Source: Campylobacteraceae bacterium
GTDB taxonomy: Bacteria > Campylobacterota > Campylobacteria > Campylobacterales > Sulfurovaceae
NCBI GenBank assembly: GCA_027080995.1
Contig: JALWNT010000046.1
Location: forward strand, 1 to 40,243
Direction: 5' to 3'
DNA: 40,243 bases
Of this stretch, positions 16,476-25,433 are shown in pieces. Each line of letters starts with the position of its first letter. Position 1 is the stretch's first letter. The notes under the pieces were generated by a model. It had not been told where the DNA came from. It saw only the letters and a list, made by a program, of their open reading frames with translations, and did not search any database. A program made the translations under genes and the position numbers.

Positions 16476-17768
16476 TCAACGCTCTTGCGACGGTGCCTTC
16501 TTCAAAGGCATAAGTTTGTCGAAGCCGTAGACATCGGGAAAGAAATGCAAACCCGAATCGTCGGCATACGCGGTGTAATAGGCGATGTGTACGGGCAACG
16601 GTCGCCGCAGACCCACCGTCTGCAGTTTCATCGTCGCCAACTTTTTCCTGATCGTCGGCCAATCGTCGTTGAGATAACCGTGGGTCGCCAGATACTCCAA
16701 CATCAACATGGGTTTGGCCAGGCGAATGCAACCGTGACTGTAGGCGCGGTAACTGTGTTTGAAAAGACTTTTGCGGTTGGTATCGTGCATATAAACCGAA
16801 TAGGGATTGGGAAACATGAATTTCACCCGTCCCAACGCATTACCCGCTCCGGGGAGCTGGATCAGTTTGAAGGGAAGTTCCCTCTTTTTCCATTCCGGGC
16901 GAAGATAACGGCGCCAATTCACGCTGCGGGGATCCACCCGCTCAGAATCGATGGTGTAATCCCTCAACACGATCATGCGCTTGCGTTTGAAATAGTTTCG
17001 ATTGCGCAACAGATGGGGAATCTCCTCCGCTCTGGCAATATTGTCCGGAACATTCCAAGTCGGGTTGAGGACGACGTATTTCATCGTCGCACTGAAGATG
17101 GGTGTCTGCCAATTTTTTCTTCCGACAATCACCGGAAAAGCGAAACGCAGTTGGCCCTCCTCGAAAAAACGGACTTTGAATTCGGGGACGTTGACCAGGA
17201 AATAACTTTCCCACCCTTTATCGCTCATCACCTTGGCCCGTTGCAAACTCATGAAAAGTTTGCGCATATTTTCTCCGGATACCGCTCCGTTTCGATAAAA
17301 CGCGAGAAGGCGGGCGAATTCCGGATCGGCAGGCAGATAAGGAGTCAGGATCTGCTCGATACTCTTTCCCGAGCGTAGATCGGAGAGGAGCGTCGAAGCG
17401 GAAACACGCTGGGTATAAAAACTGAAATGAGTATGGATTTTGTGAAGATTGCGCTCTTTTTCTATTTTTTTATACGCCGGAATATCGATACAGCTGTTGG
17501 CTAGATTTTTCGCGTAACCGACGAGAATTTTTGAGAGAAGAGCGGTATCCCGTTTGCGAAGATACTCTTGATAAAGGGGGGTCAATTGACAGCGGGACGC
17601 GTAGGCATCGGTCGCCAAAATACGTTCGAACTCCCGCCGCTGATCGGCACTCCAACCGTTGGCATCTCCGAGATGGGGACCGGTACAGCCACTTAGCCAC
17701 AGGAGCAAGAGCCCGGCCACTGTTGAGATCGTCCATGATCGCCTTCGGATACGTCGTCTGTTTTGCAA
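16476..17768 (-). CDS. L,D-transpeptidase, YcbB-like lipoprotein
   Basis: A periplasmic enzyme that forms 3-3 crosslinks or attaches proteins to peptidoglycan. 430 residues with an N-terminal Arg-rich segment, a hydrophobic core and a lipobox (LSGC, Cys28), so it is probably lipid-anchored. The YkuD catalytic domain spans about 186-360 with His328 (MHDT) and the active-site motif YSHGCIRL (Cys347). The ~160 residues in front match the scaffold region of the large YcbB/LdtD type rather than small ErfK proteins. It is first in a unit with the hydrolase. A second, much smaller L,D-transpeptidase is at 33.4 kb. Confidence 0.9.
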   Translation of the reverse strand: MQNRRRIRRRSWTISTVAGLLLLWLSGCTGPHLGDANGWSADQRREFERILATDAYASRCQLTPLYQEYLRKRDTALLSKILVGYAKNLANSCIDIPAYKKIEKERNLHKIHTHFSFYTQRVSASTLLSDLRSGKSIEQILTPYLPADPEFARLLAFYRNGAVSGENMRKLFMSLQRAKVMSDKGWESYFLVNVPEFKVRFFEEGQLRFAFPVIVGRKNWQTPIFSATMKYVVLNPTWNVPDNIARAEEIPHLLRNRNYFKRKRMIVLRDYTIDSERVDPRSVNWRRYLRPEWKKRELPFKLIQLPGAGNALGRVKFMFPNPYSVYMHDTNRKSLFKHSYRAYSHGCIRLAKPMLMLEYLATHGYLNDDWPTIRKKLATMKLQTVGLRRPLPVHIAYYTAYADDSGLHFFPDVYGFDKLMPLKKAPSQER

Positions 17769-17847
17769 AATATTCCTTCCTTTTGTCGAATGCTCTTGTA
17801 TAGATGTCCGTTTTAGGAAAAACAGAAATCCGTGTAGGCCCTTTTAT

Positions 17848-18081
17848 TCAAAAAAGCGTTTTGCCCTCTTTGTACTCAGACTCTTCGGTCTTATGTACGC
17901 AGAGCCCGCGCGCTTCAGAGATACGATCCGCGCAATCCCGGCAGAGATAACGATAATTTTCCAAATCGTAGTAGATCGTCTCCCCCTCCTTTAATTCGCG
18001 ATAGCACTCGGCGCAGTATCGGCTCACGCAGGTAAAAATTTTTTCGTTTCCCCTCTGTTGGACAAAATGACGGCCGTTCAT
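17848..18081 (-). CDS. small zinc-ribbon-like protein, function unknown
   Basis: 77 residues with two CxxC knuckles: Cys23-Cys26 (YCAEC) and Cys47-Cys50 (LCRDC), with extra cysteines at 18 and 61. The 20-residue spacing suits a treble-clef or zinc-ribbon fold. No membrane segment. Its ATG overlaps the TGA of the upstream TPR gene (ATGA), so translation is coupled and the two products may act together. I do not recognise a named family. Confidence 0.7.
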   Translation of the reverse strand: MNGRHFVQQRGNEKIFTCVSRYCAECYRELKEGETIYYDLENYRYLCRDCADRISEARGLCVHKTEESEYKEGKTLF

Positions 18082-18713
18082 CGTTGCAACTCTCCAATCA
18101 TCTTTTTTGCCTCCTCCAGATTCGGATCGAGATCCAGGGCTTTGCGGTATGCTTCGAGAGCCTCTTTGCGACGTCCGAGATCGTAGAGTGTGTTGGCGTA
18201 ATTGTAATGGTGGGGGGCATATTCCGGATCAAGGCGGATCGCTTCCCGATGTTCACGCAGCGCCTCCTCATCTTCTCCCAGCTTGTGCAACGCGTTGGCC
18301 AAAGAACCGTGCGCCAGATCGTCGTCGGGATCGATCCGCAGAAGGTGTTCATAGGTCTCTTTCGCATCGACGTAATCGTTCATCCGCATATAGACGACCC
18401 CCAGGCGGCGCAAGACTTCGGGATTCTCTTCGTCGAGGATCAGAGCACTCTGCAGCGCCTTCTTCGCTTCCAAATTGTCACCTTTTTCCAAAGATTCGTC
18501 AGCAATCTGCAAAAGCTCCTGCAGACGGCTCGTCGGCTCCTTGGCTCGAGCGAAAGTCTTATCGGGACGATTGATCTCCCCAATCCGTTCATCGGGGACT
18601 TTCGCCTCGTAGTCGATCCCTCGGCGGGGGAAGTCTCCCGAAAAAAGCTGACGAAAAAAGAGGTAGAAAATCACGCCGGCAGCCAACAAAAGCAACAGTT
18701 GGAAAAGTGTCAA
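18078..18713 (-). CDS. membrane-anchored TPR protein
   Basis: 211 residues: one N-terminal membrane helix (about 3-20, MTLFQLLLLLAAGVIFYLFF), a spacer with acidic and basic residues, then about four TPR units from residue 62 to the end (AKKALQSALILDEENPEVLRRL; AKETYEHLLRIDPDDDLAH; ALREHREAIRLDPEYAPHHY; ALEAYRKALDLDPN). Such proteins act as scaffolds; no partner is identified. It overlaps the zinc-ribbon gene by four bases and diverges from msrB. Confidence 0.8.
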   Translation of the reverse strand: MTLFQLLLLLAAGVIFYLFFRQLFSGDFPRRGIDYEAKVPDERIGEINRPDKTFARAKEPTSRLQELLQIADESLEKGDNLEAKKALQSALILDEENPEVLRRLGVVYMRMNDYVDAKETYEHLLRIDPDDDLAHGSLANALHKLGEDEEALREHREAIRLDPEYAPHHYNYANTLYDLGRRKEALEAYRKALDLDPNLEEAKKMIGELQR

Positions 18714-18779
18714 ATCCGATCCCTCATTTTATATGAATTTTTCCCTCCGACCATCGCCGGCAAAAAGTGAGGGGTATGG

Positions 18780-18785
18780 TATGAT
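18780..18785 (+). promoter_or_regulatory. putative -10 element of msrB
   Basis: GGTATGATAAG, with TATGAT at 18780-18785, about 33 bases ahead of the msrB ATG. No clear -35. An AGGAG ribosome site follows at the usual distance from the ATG. Confidence 0.4.
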
Positions 18786-18817
18786 AAGCCCGCTTAAAGA
18801 AAAATCAGGAGCCTTCT

Positions 18818-19219
18818 ATGCCCAAAATATCGCTCGACTCCGAAGAATTGCGCCGGCGTTTGACGCCCTTCGAATACCACGTCTGTTGCGAGCGGGGAAC
18901 GGAACCGGCCTTCCGTAATGAATACTGGGACAACAAAACCCCCGGTCTCTACCGCTGCAAGTGTTGCCGCAGCCCGCTCTTCTCGAGCGAAGACAAATTC
19001 GACTCGGGAACCGGCTGGCCCAGCTTCACCCGGCCGATCCGCAAAGAAGCCGTCAGTCTCCATCGTGACGATTCGCACGGAATGCACCGCACCGAAGTCC
19101 GCTGCGCCGCATGCGGCTGCCACCTGGGGCATGTCTTCCCCGACGGACCGGCTCCGACGGGAGAGCGTTATTGCATCAACAGTGCCTCCCTCGATTTCGA
19201 AAAAGAGGAAGGGGTATAA
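18818..19219 (+). CDS. msrB: peptide-methionine (R)-S-oxide reductase
   Basis: Reduces the R-form of methionine sulfoxide in proteins using thioredoxin-type reductants. 133 residues, normal for a single-domain MsrB. Zinc cysteines at 47/50 (CKCC) and 96/99 (CAAC), the family strings TGWPSF and [10 protein letters not shown], and the catalytic Cys119 in RYCINSASL are all present. No signal peptide, so cytoplasmic. Followed 31 bases on by yqeY in the same direction. Confidence 0.96.
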   Translation: MPKISLDSEELRRRLTPFEYHVCCERGTEPAFRNEYWDNKTPGLYRCKCCRSPLFSSEDKFDSGTGWPSFTRPIRKEAVSLHRDDSHGMHRTEVRCAACGCHLGHVFPDGPAPTGERYCINSASLDFEKEEGV

Positions 19220-19250
19220 TGCCGAGCGAAAATCACCACAAAGGAAAACG

Positions 19251-19697
19251 ATGAGCCTCAAAGAACGGATCAAAAACGACATCAAAGAAGCGATGCGTGC
19301 CAAAGACACTCTCACCCGGGACACGCTGCGCAACCTCAGCGCCGCCATCAAACAGATCGAAGTGGACGAGCGTCGGGAGTTGAGCGACGCGGACGTCGAG
19401 GCGATCCTGATGAAATACCTCAAACAGCGTGAAGACGCCCTCGAGCAGTTTATCCAAGCCAAACGTGACGATCTGGTCGAAAAAGAGAAAGCGGAGATCG
19501 AACTCGTCCGTCGCTACCTCCCCGAACCGATGGACGACGCCGAACTCGAAGCGACTCTCAAAGAGATCATCGCCGACGTGAAAGCCGAAACGATGAAAGA
19601 GATGGGCAAAGTGATGGGCAAGGCCAAAGCGGTGATCGGCAGTCGTGCCGACGGCGGACGTATCAGCCAAGCTGTCAAAAAATTGCTCGGAGCCTGA
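19251..19697 (+). CDS. yqeY: YqeY/GatB-tail domain protein
   Basis: 148-residue helical protein homologous to the C-terminal tail of GatB and to the last domain of the GlnRS encoded at 11.2-13.5 kb. Its start is the ATG at 19251 with AAAGGAAAA ahead of it; the frame is open further upstream but overlaps msrB. Recognisable stretches: KERIKNDIKEAMRAKD, LRNLSAAIKQIEVD, RRYLPEPMDDAEL and the C-terminal MGKVMGKAKAVIGSRADG. Such domains help bind tRNA when fused; the role of the free form is unsettled. It is probably co-transcribed with msrB and is followed by a strong hairpin. Confidence 0.88.
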   Translation: MSLKERIKNDIKEAMRAKDTLTRDTLRNLSAAIKQIEVDERRELSDADVEAILMKYLKQREDALEQFIQAKRDDLVEKEKAEIELVRRYLPEPMDDAELEATLKEIIADVKAETMKEMGKVMGKAKAVIGSRADGGRISQAVKKLLGA

Positions 19698-19707
19698 TAA
19701 AGGAAGA

Positions 19708-19739
19708 GACTTTTTCGGGAGGAGGATTCCGGAAAAGTC
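19708..19739 (+). terminator. hairpin after yqeY
   Basis: GACTTTTTCGGGA (19708-19720), loop GGAGGA, TTCCGGAAAAGTC (19727-19739): a 13-bp stem with two G-T wobbles just after the yqeY stop. There is no clean T-run, only GGCTCTTTC, so it may be a weak terminator or a 3'-end stabiliser separating msrB-yqeY from the liv operon. Confidence 0.5.
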
Positions 19740-19831
19740 GGCTCTTTCGGGGGTTCTTTAAGTTTCGAGTAAGAGAGACGCTGTTACACTAAAGTTCGTT
19801 GAAAACGACATCATCAATCGAAGGAGTGAGT

Positions 19832-20956
19832 ATGAAAAAAACCTTGAGTATCGTCGCGGCAGCGGCACTGTTGAGCGGCCTCGCGATGGCCAAAGACGTC
19901 GTCGTGGGCGTCGTCCTGCCTCTGACCGGCCCCATCGCGGCTTTCGGTCAAACCAGTAAGGGCGGCCTCGACATCGCGTACGAGCAGAACCACAAGCTGA
20001 AAAACGGCGACAACGTCAAACTCGTCGTCCTCGACGACCGGGGCGACAAGGTCGAGGCGGCCACCGCCGTCAAGCGCCTGCTGAACAAGAACCACGCCAC
20101 CGTGATCCTCGGGGAAGTCGCTTCCGGCAACTCCATGGCGATGGCCCCCGTCGCCGAAAAAGCGCATACGCCGATGATCACCCACGCCTCTACCAATCCC
20201 CGGGTCACCAAAGGCAAGAAATACGTCACCCGCGCCTGCTTCATCGACCCCTTCCAGGGAGCCGTCATGGCCAAGTACGCCCTGGACAACGGCATGAAAA
20301 AAGCGGTCGTCGTCACCGACGCCAAGCAGGATTACTCCGTCGGTCTCTCCAAAGCCTTCAAAAAAGCCTTCACCGCCGGCGGAGGCAAAATCCTCAAAAC
20401 CGTCCTGATCAACTCCGGAGACAAAGACTTCAACGCCCAAGTCTCCACGATCAAAGAGATGCATCCCGACATCATCGCCTTCACCGGCTACTATCCCGAA
20501 GCGGCGCTGATGGTCAAGCAGGCTCGGGCGATGGGCGTGCAGACTCCCTTCATCGGTGCCGACGGTGTCGGTTTCCCCGAACTGGTCAAAATCGGCGGCA
20601 AAGCGGCCGAAGGATTTATGTACACCGACCACTTCAACGAAGCGGCCGCCAAGTCTCCCGAAGCGCAGGCGTACGTCAAAGCTTTCCATGCCAAGTACCA
20701 CAAACCGGCTGACTCCATGGGCGCTCTCGCCGCCGATGCCTACGGCATGATCCTCAACGCGATGAACGAGTGCATCGACGAGGGCAAAGCCCCCACCGAC
20801 AAAGAGTGCGTCAACGACAAACTCCGCCATACTCACGGCTACAAAGGCATCACCGGCGTCATCAACATCGACAAGAACGGTAACGCCGTCAAATCCGCCG
20901 TCATCAACGAAGTCAAAAACGGCAAATTCGTCTACAAAACCACCGTCAATCCCTGA
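19832..20956 (+). CDS. livK: branched-chain amino acid ABC transporter, substrate-binding protein
   Basis: Periplasmic receptor of the liv-type uptake system. 374 residues from the ATG at 19832, which has GAAGGAG upstream. The signal peptide MKKTLSIVAAAALLSGLAMA is followed at once by KDVVVGVVLPLTGPIAAFGQ, the typical start of the type I periplasmic fold (Peripla_BP_6). The usual family landmarks follow (LGEVASGNSMAMAPVAEKAHTP, GADGVGFPELVKI). First gene of livK-H-M-G-F. The ligand could be Leu/Ile/Val, other amino acids or a short amide; this cannot be resolved here. Confidence 0.9.
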   Translation: MKKTLSIVAAAALLSGLAMAKDVVVGVVLPLTGPIAAFGQTSKGGLDIAYEQNHKLKNGDNVKLVVLDDRGDKVEAATAVKRLLNKNHATVILGEVASGNSMAMAPVAEKAHTPMITHASTNPRVTKGKKYVTRACFIDPFQGAVMAKYALDNGMKKAVVVTDAKQDYSVGLSKAFKKAFTAGGGKILKTVLINSGDKDFNAQVSTIKEMHPDIIAFTGYYPEAALMVKQARAMGVQTPFIGADGVGFPELVKIGGKAAEGFMYTDHFNEAAAKSPEAQAYVKAFHAKYHKPADSMGALAADAYGMILNAMNECIDEGKAPTDKECVNDKLRHTHGYKGITGVINIDKNGNAVKSAVINEVKNGKFVYKTTVNP

Positions 20957-20977
20957 TCGGCGGCCGACGTTCGTCTC

Positions 20978-20991
20978 CCGGCTTCGGCCGG
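20978..20991 (+). promoter_or_regulatory. UUCG-tetraloop hairpin after livK
   Basis: CCGGC-TTCG-GCCGG, a perfect 5-bp stem closed by the very stable UUCG loop, 22 bases after the livK stop. With the larger hairpin next to it, it could block 3' exonucleases and keep livK mRNA more abundant than that of the permease genes. Confidence 0.6.
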
Positions 20992-20995
20992 AGGC

Positions 20996-21031
20996 TTCCA
21001 TCGGAAGGCTGTGCGCAGCTTTCCGATGGAG
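20996..21031 (+). promoter_or_regulatory. 16-bp hairpin between livK and livH
   Basis: The core arms are 20998-21011 and 21016-21029 around a four-base TGCG loop, with one internal G-T wobble, and extend by a T-A pair and a T-G pair outward. No T-tract follows, so it is more likely an mRNA-stabilising or attenuating stem than a full terminator. Confidence 0.65.
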
Positions 21032-21114
21032 ACCGGACTACGCAACGCCGCCGAGCGGAAAACTCCATTGAGTTCCCTGCGACGCGGATCCATTTCAGGT
21101 AACAGAGGACATCG

Positions 21115-22008
21115 ATGGATTTCACCACCTTTTTACAACAGCTCATCAACGGAGCGAGCTTGGGGAGTATGTACGCCCTGATCGCCATCGGATATACGAT
21201 GGTCTACGGAGTGCTCCGCCTCATCAACTTCGCCCACGGCGACATTATGATGGTCGGGGCTTTTTTCACCTATATGGGGACCGCCGCGGGGCTCCCTTTT
21301 TCTCTGGCGGTTCTGCTGGGGATACTGGGGTCGGTGATCGTCGGGGTTCTGACGGACAAGATCGCCTACAAACCGCTACGTGAAGCCCCCAAAATTTCCC
21401 TGCTGATCACCGCGATCGGTATCAGTTTTTTCCTCGAAAACCTCTTCAACGTCATCTTCGGAGGCGTCCCCAAGGCCTTCAGCGCCCCGGAGTATCTGAC
21501 CAAGGTCTTCCACCTCGGCAACGTCTACCTCCCCGTGACCGTCATCATCATCCCCATCGTCACGGTGCTGATCCTCTCCGGCGTTCTCTGGGTCCTCTAC
21601 CGGACCAAGTACGGGATGGCGATCCGAGCCCTGGCTTTCGACATCCCCACCGTCAAGCTGATGGGGATCGACGCCGATCGGATCATCTCCATCGTCTTCG
21701 CCCTCGGCTCCGCCCTGGCGGCGGTCGGCGGAGTCTTCTACGCCGTCAGTTACCCTTCGATCGATCCGTTGATGGGAGTCATCGTCGGACTCAAAGCCTT
21801 CGCCGCCGCGGTCCTGGGCGGGATCGGCTCCGTCACCGGAGCAGTCGTCGGAGGTTTCATCCTCGGATTTACCGAAATCTTCGTCGTCGCCCTCTTCCCC
21901 GAACTTGGGGGCTACAAAGACGCCTTTGCGTTCTTCTTCCTGATCCTGGTCCTGCTCTTTAGACCCACCGGTATCATGGGCGAAGATCTCGAACGTAGCC
22001 GTTTCTAG
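21115..22008 (+). CDS. livH: branched-chain amino acid ABC transporter, permease LivH
   Basis: Inner-membrane permease of the HAAT family. 297 residues, about eight hydrophobic segments. Opens MDFTTFLQQLINGASLGSMYALIAIGYTMVYGVLRLINFAHGD, the classic LivH N-terminus, and contains the EAA-like coupling region (RALAFDIPTVKLMGIDADRII). An AGAGG ribosome site lies ahead of the ATG. It is separated from livK by 158 bases holding two strong hairpins, and from livM by ten bases. Confidence 0.93.
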   Translation: MDFTTFLQQLINGASLGSMYALIAIGYTMVYGVLRLINFAHGDIMMVGAFFTYMGTAAGLPFSLAVLLGILGSVIVGVLTDKIAYKPLREAPKISLLITAIGISFFLENLFNVIFGGVPKAFSAPEYLTKVFHLGNVYLPVTVIIIPIVTVLILSGVLWVLYRTKYGMAIRALAFDIPTVKLMGIDADRIISIVFALGSALAAVGGVFYAVSYPSIDPLMGVIVGLKAFAAAVLGGIGSVTGAVVGGFILGFTEIFVVALFPELGGYKDAFAFFFLILVLLFRPTGIMGEDLERSRF

Positions 22009-22018
22009 GAGGATCGAC

Positions 22019-23047
22019 ATGAAAAACGCCATCATCAAACTTTTGCTCATTCTCCTGACGTTCGGAGTGATCGCCTGGGCGCATCGTACACTGGACTCCT
22101 ACACCCTGAGTATCCTCAACAACATCGGGATTTTCGCGATTTTGGCCCTAAGCTACAATCTGATCAACGGCGTGACCGGTCAATTCTCCCTCGAGCCCAA
22201 TGGTTTCGTCGCCATCGGGGCCTACGTGACCGCTCTTTTTCTGATCCCCGCCGCGGATAAGATCGATATGTTCGCCCTCGTCGATCCCGCTCCGCTCATT
22301 CTCGAGATGCACGCCCGCTTTCTGCCCGCAGTCATCGCAGGCGGGATCGCCGCCACCGTCGTCGCTCTGCTTCTGAGTGTCCCGGTCTTTCGTGTCCGGG
22401 GAGACTATCTGGCGATCGTCACACTGGGGTTCGGCTTCATCATCCGGATCTTTGCCCTGAACTCCCCCGCTTATACCAACGGGGCGATGGGGCTCAACGA
22501 CATCCCCGCCGACGCCAACTTTCTCTGGATCGGGGGAATCGCCCTCTTTACATTGATTGTCATGCTCCACATCGTCTACTCCAAATTCGGCCGCGCGATG
22601 AAAGCCGTCCGCGACGACGAAGACGCCGCCACGGCAATGGGGATCAACACCTTCCGGATCAAAACGACCGCCTTTATGACCAGCGCCTTCTTCGAGGGGA
22701 TCGGCGGCGGACTGCTCGCGTCGTTCCTGACGACGATCACACCGGATCAGTTCAGCTTCCTGCTGACCTTCCAGTTGCTGATCATCATCGTCCTCGGGGG
22801 TCTGGGAAGTATGACCGGCTCTCTGGTGGCGACGATCCTTGTGATGGGAAGTATGGAGTGGCTGCGTTTCCTCGACCAGGATATGGTGATCTTCGGGATG
22901 CATACCGGCGAACATCCCGGAATGCGAATGGTCGTCTTCGCCATCTTGCTGATCGTAATGATGCTCTTCGCCCGCAAAGGACTCTTCGGCGACCGGGAAT
23001 TGCCCGAATTCCTCAAGGCGAAATTCAAGCGAAAGGATGAGGTATGA
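22019..23047 (+). CDS. livM: branched-chain amino acid ABC transporter, permease LivM
   Basis: Second HAAT-family permease, partner of LivH. 342 residues with many hydrophobic segments. Family landmarks: SYNLINGVTGQFSLEPNGFVAIGAY, FRVRGDYLAIVTLGFGFI, the cytoplasmic coupling loop FGRAMKAVRDDEDAATAMGI, and the terminal LLFARKGLFG. It has a strong AGGAGG ribosome site, and its stop overlaps the livG start by four bases. Confidence 0.93.
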   Translation: MKNAIIKLLLILLTFGVIAWAHRTLDSYTLSILNNIGIFAILALSYNLINGVTGQFSLEPNGFVAIGAYVTALFLIPAADKIDMFALVDPAPLILEMHARFLPAVIAGGIAATVVALLLSVPVFRVRGDYLAIVTLGFGFIIRIFALNSPAYTNGAMGLNDIPADANFLWIGGIALFTLIVMLHIVYSKFGRAMKAVRDDEDAATAMGINTFRIKTTAFMTSAFFEGIGGGLLASFLTTITPDQFSFLLTFQLLIIIVLGGLGSMTGSLVATILVMGSMEWLRFLDQDMVIFGMHTGEHPGMRMVVFAILLIVMMLFARKGLFGDRELPEFLKAKFKRKDEV

Positions 23048-23820
23048 ACGACATCCTCCTCGAAGTCCGTAACGTCACGATGAAATTCGGAGGCGTCACC
23101 GCCATCGACAACCTCTCCTTCAAAGTCCCCCGCGGCAGTACCTACGGACTCATCGGCCCCAACGGAGCCGGAAAAACCACGATCTTCAACAACATCACCG
23201 GCAACTACATTCCGACCGAAGGGAGCATCATTTTCGACGGAGAAGACATCACCGGCACCAAACCCAACAAAGTGGTCGCCAAGGGAATCGCCCGGACCTT
23301 TCAAAACATTCGTCTCTTCAAAAGCATGACGGTCCTGCAAAACGTTCTCATCGGTTTCCACGACCAGATCCCCTACAGCTACTTCGAGGCGATCTTCCGC
23401 CTCCCGCGTTACCACCATCATGAAAAGCGGATCAAGGTCGAAGCGATGGGAATCCTCGAAGAGTTCGGGATCGCTCAGTATGCCGACAACGATGCGACGG
23501 CGCTCAGCTACGGCAACCAGCGCAAGGTCGAAATCGCCCGCGCCCTGGCCACCAAGCCCAAACTCCTGCTGCTCGACGAACCCGCGGCGGGGATGAACCC
23601 CATCGAGACCCGCGATCTCTCCGACATTATCCGAAAGATCAAAAAAGACTACGACCTGACGATCCTCCTCATCGAGCACGATATGAAATTCGTCAACGCG
23701 ATGTGCGACACCGTCACCGTCCTCGATTACGGAGAGAAGATTTTCGAAGGCAAGCCCGCCGACGCCATCGTCGACCCCAAGGTCGTCGCAGCCTATTTAG
23801 GAGATTTTACCCATGCTTGA
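23044..23820 (+). CDS. livG: branched-chain amino acid ABC transporter, ATPase LivG
   Basis: 258-residue ABC ATPase. Walker A GPNGAGKT (about 38-45), signature-equivalent LSYGNQRKVEIARAL, Walker B LLLLDEPAAGMN and the switch His in LLIEHDMKFV. The AAGMN string after Walker B is characteristic of LivG. Its start overlaps livM and its end overlaps livF by eight bases, so the subunits are translationally coupled. Confidence 0.95.
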   Translation: MNDILLEVRNVTMKFGGVTAIDNLSFKVPRGSTYGLIGPNGAGKTTIFNNITGNYIPTEGSIIFDGEDITGTKPNKVVAKGIARTFQNIRLFKSMTVLQNVLIGFHDQIPYSYFEAIFRLPRYHHHEKRIKVEAMGILEEFGIAQYADNDATALSYGNQRKVEIARALATKPKLLLLDEPAAGMNPIETRDLSDIIRKIKKDYDLTILLIEHDMKFVNAMCDTVTVLDYGEKIFEGKPADAIVDPKVVAAYLGDFTHA

Positions 23821-24505
23821 CGTCAAAAACCTCCAAGTCCACTACGGAGTCATCGCCGCGGTCCGGGGCATCGATATGCACATCGATACCAACAACATCG
23901 TCACCCTCATCGGATCCAACGGCGCGGGCAAGACGTCGACGCTACACGCCATCGTCAACTCGGTCAAAAAAAAGGGCCAAGTCCTTTTCGACGGCCGGGA
24001 CATCAGCAAAGAGCCCACCCACCGGATCATCCGCGAAGGTCTCACTCTCGTGCCCGAAGGGCGCCGGGTCTTCATCAATCTCAGTGTCGATGAGAACTTA
24101 CGGATGGGAGCGTTCAACAACGACGAAAACTTCGAACGCCTCCGCGGTGAAATGTACCGACTCTTTCCCCGCCTCGACGGCAAAAAACAGCAGCTCGCCG
24201 GCACCCTCAGCGGCGGGGAGCAGCAGATGCTCGCCATCGCCCGAGCCCTCATGGGCGAACCCAAACTCCTGATGCTCGACGAACCGAGCCTGGGTCTCGC
24301 TCCCAAAATCGTCGGCGAAGTCTTCGAGATCATCACCGAACTCAAAAAGAGAATCACGATCCTGCTCATCGAGCAAAACGCCTTTGCCGCACTGAAGATC
24401 GCCGACTACGGCTACGTCCTCGAAAACGGCTCCATCACCCTCGAAGGCAAAGCCTCGGATCTGATCGGTAACGACGAAGTTCGCAAAAAGTATCTCGGCG
24501 GTTGA
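23813..24505 (+). CDS. livF: branched-chain amino acid ABC transporter, ATPase LivF
   Basis: 230-residue ABC ATPase, the usual LivF length. Opens MLDVKNLQVHYGVIAAVRGI; Walker A GSNGAGKTS, then VPEGRRVFINLSVDENL typical of LivF, signature LSGGEQQMLAIARAL, Walker B LLMLDEPSLGLAP and LLIEQNAF with the Gln-Asn seen in LivF at the switch position. Last transport gene of the operon; an exporter gene follows after three bases. Confidence 0.95.
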   Translation: MLDVKNLQVHYGVIAAVRGIDMHIDTNNIVTLIGSNGAGKTSTLHAIVNSVKKKGQVLFDGRDISKEPTHRIIREGLTLVPEGRRVFINLSVDENLRMGAFNNDENFERLRGEMYRLFPRLDGKKQQLAGTLSGGEQQMLAIARALMGEPKLLMLDEPSLGLAPKIVGEVFEIITELKKRITILLIEQNAFAALKIADYGYVLENGSITLEGKASDLIGNDEVRKKYLGG

Positions 24506-24508
24506 GCC

Positions 24509-25405
24509 GTGCCCTCCCGACGACTTGCCGGCCATCTCTTCACCTTCGTCACCATCACAATCTGGAGCGTCGCTTTCGTCGGGAACAAAGTCCTACTGTC
24601 CCACCTGACCCCCCTCGAAATCATGCTCTACCGCTTTCTCCTCGCCTGGGGGCTGATGCTTCTGCTCTATCCCCGATGGCGCACCTTTCGCTCCTGGCGG
24701 GATGAAGGCTATTTCTTTCTGCTGGGCTTTCTGGGTATCTTCGTCTATTTTCTTCTTGAAAATTTCGCCCTACGCTTCACCCAGGCCGGCAACGTCGGCC
24801 TCTATATGGGAGCGATCCCCATCCTGACGGCTTTTCTGGCCCATTTTCTCGTCCGGGGAGAGCGCTTTCATGCGGCACTGTTGCTGGGATTTTTCCTCGC
24901 ACTGGCCGGGATGGGATTGATCCTCTTCTCCGAACGGCAGTTCACCCTCAGACTCCGGGGGGATCTCCTGGCCCTGGCCGGAGCTGCCACCTTCGCCCTC
25001 TACTCCGTCGCTCTCGAGAAAGCTCCACGCGGCTACCACTTTCTGCTTATCACCCGCAAAAGCTTTTTCTACGGGATCGTTCTGATGCTTCTGTCGCTCC
25101 CCTTTTCCGCGGAGCCTCTCCATCTCGACGCGCTAACCTTGCCTGCCGTCTGGCTCAATCTACTTTTTTTGGGACTCTTCTCCTCCGGCCTGGCCTTCAT
25201 CCTCTGGCAGCAGGGGATCGAGCGCATCGGCCCGGTTTCCGCCGGAAACTACATCTACCTGGTCCCGCTGCTGACGGCACTGACCGGCGTCATCGTGCTG
25301 AATGAGGAGATCACCCCCGCAATGCTGACAGGCGGCGCCCTCATCCTCCTGGGACTCTTCGTCGCCCAGCGACGTCCGGCTCCGGACAATCGGGACGTGG
25401 GATAA
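24509..25405 (+). CDS. EamA/DMT-family transporter
   Basis: 298 residues, about ten membrane helices in two five-helix halves, as in the drug/metabolite transporter superfamily. It opens SRRLAGHLFTFVTITIWSVAFVGNK with the family Trp-Ser and has the second-half signature FSSGLAFILWQQGIERIGPVSAGNYIYLVPL. The start is a GTG three bases after the livF stop, so it is probably part of the liv transcript. It may export amino acids or metabolites, but the substrate is unknown. Confidence 0.88.
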   Translation: MPSRRLAGHLFTFVTITIWSVAFVGNKVLLSHLTPLEIMLYRFLLAWGLMLLLYPRWRTFRSWRDEGYFFLLGFLGIFVYFLLENFALRFTQAGNVGLYMGAIPILTAFLAHFLVRGERFHAALLLGFFLALAGMGLILFSERQFTLRLRGDLLALAGAATFALYSVALEKAPRGYHFLLITRKSFFYGIVLMLLSLPFSAEPLHLDALTLPAVWLNLLFLGLFSSGLAFILWQQGIERIGPVSAGNYIYLVPLLTALTGVIVLNEEITPAMLTGGALILLGLFVAQRRPAPDNRDVG

Positions 25406-25433
25406 CATTCTGAAAATCTCGTTTGGTATGAAC

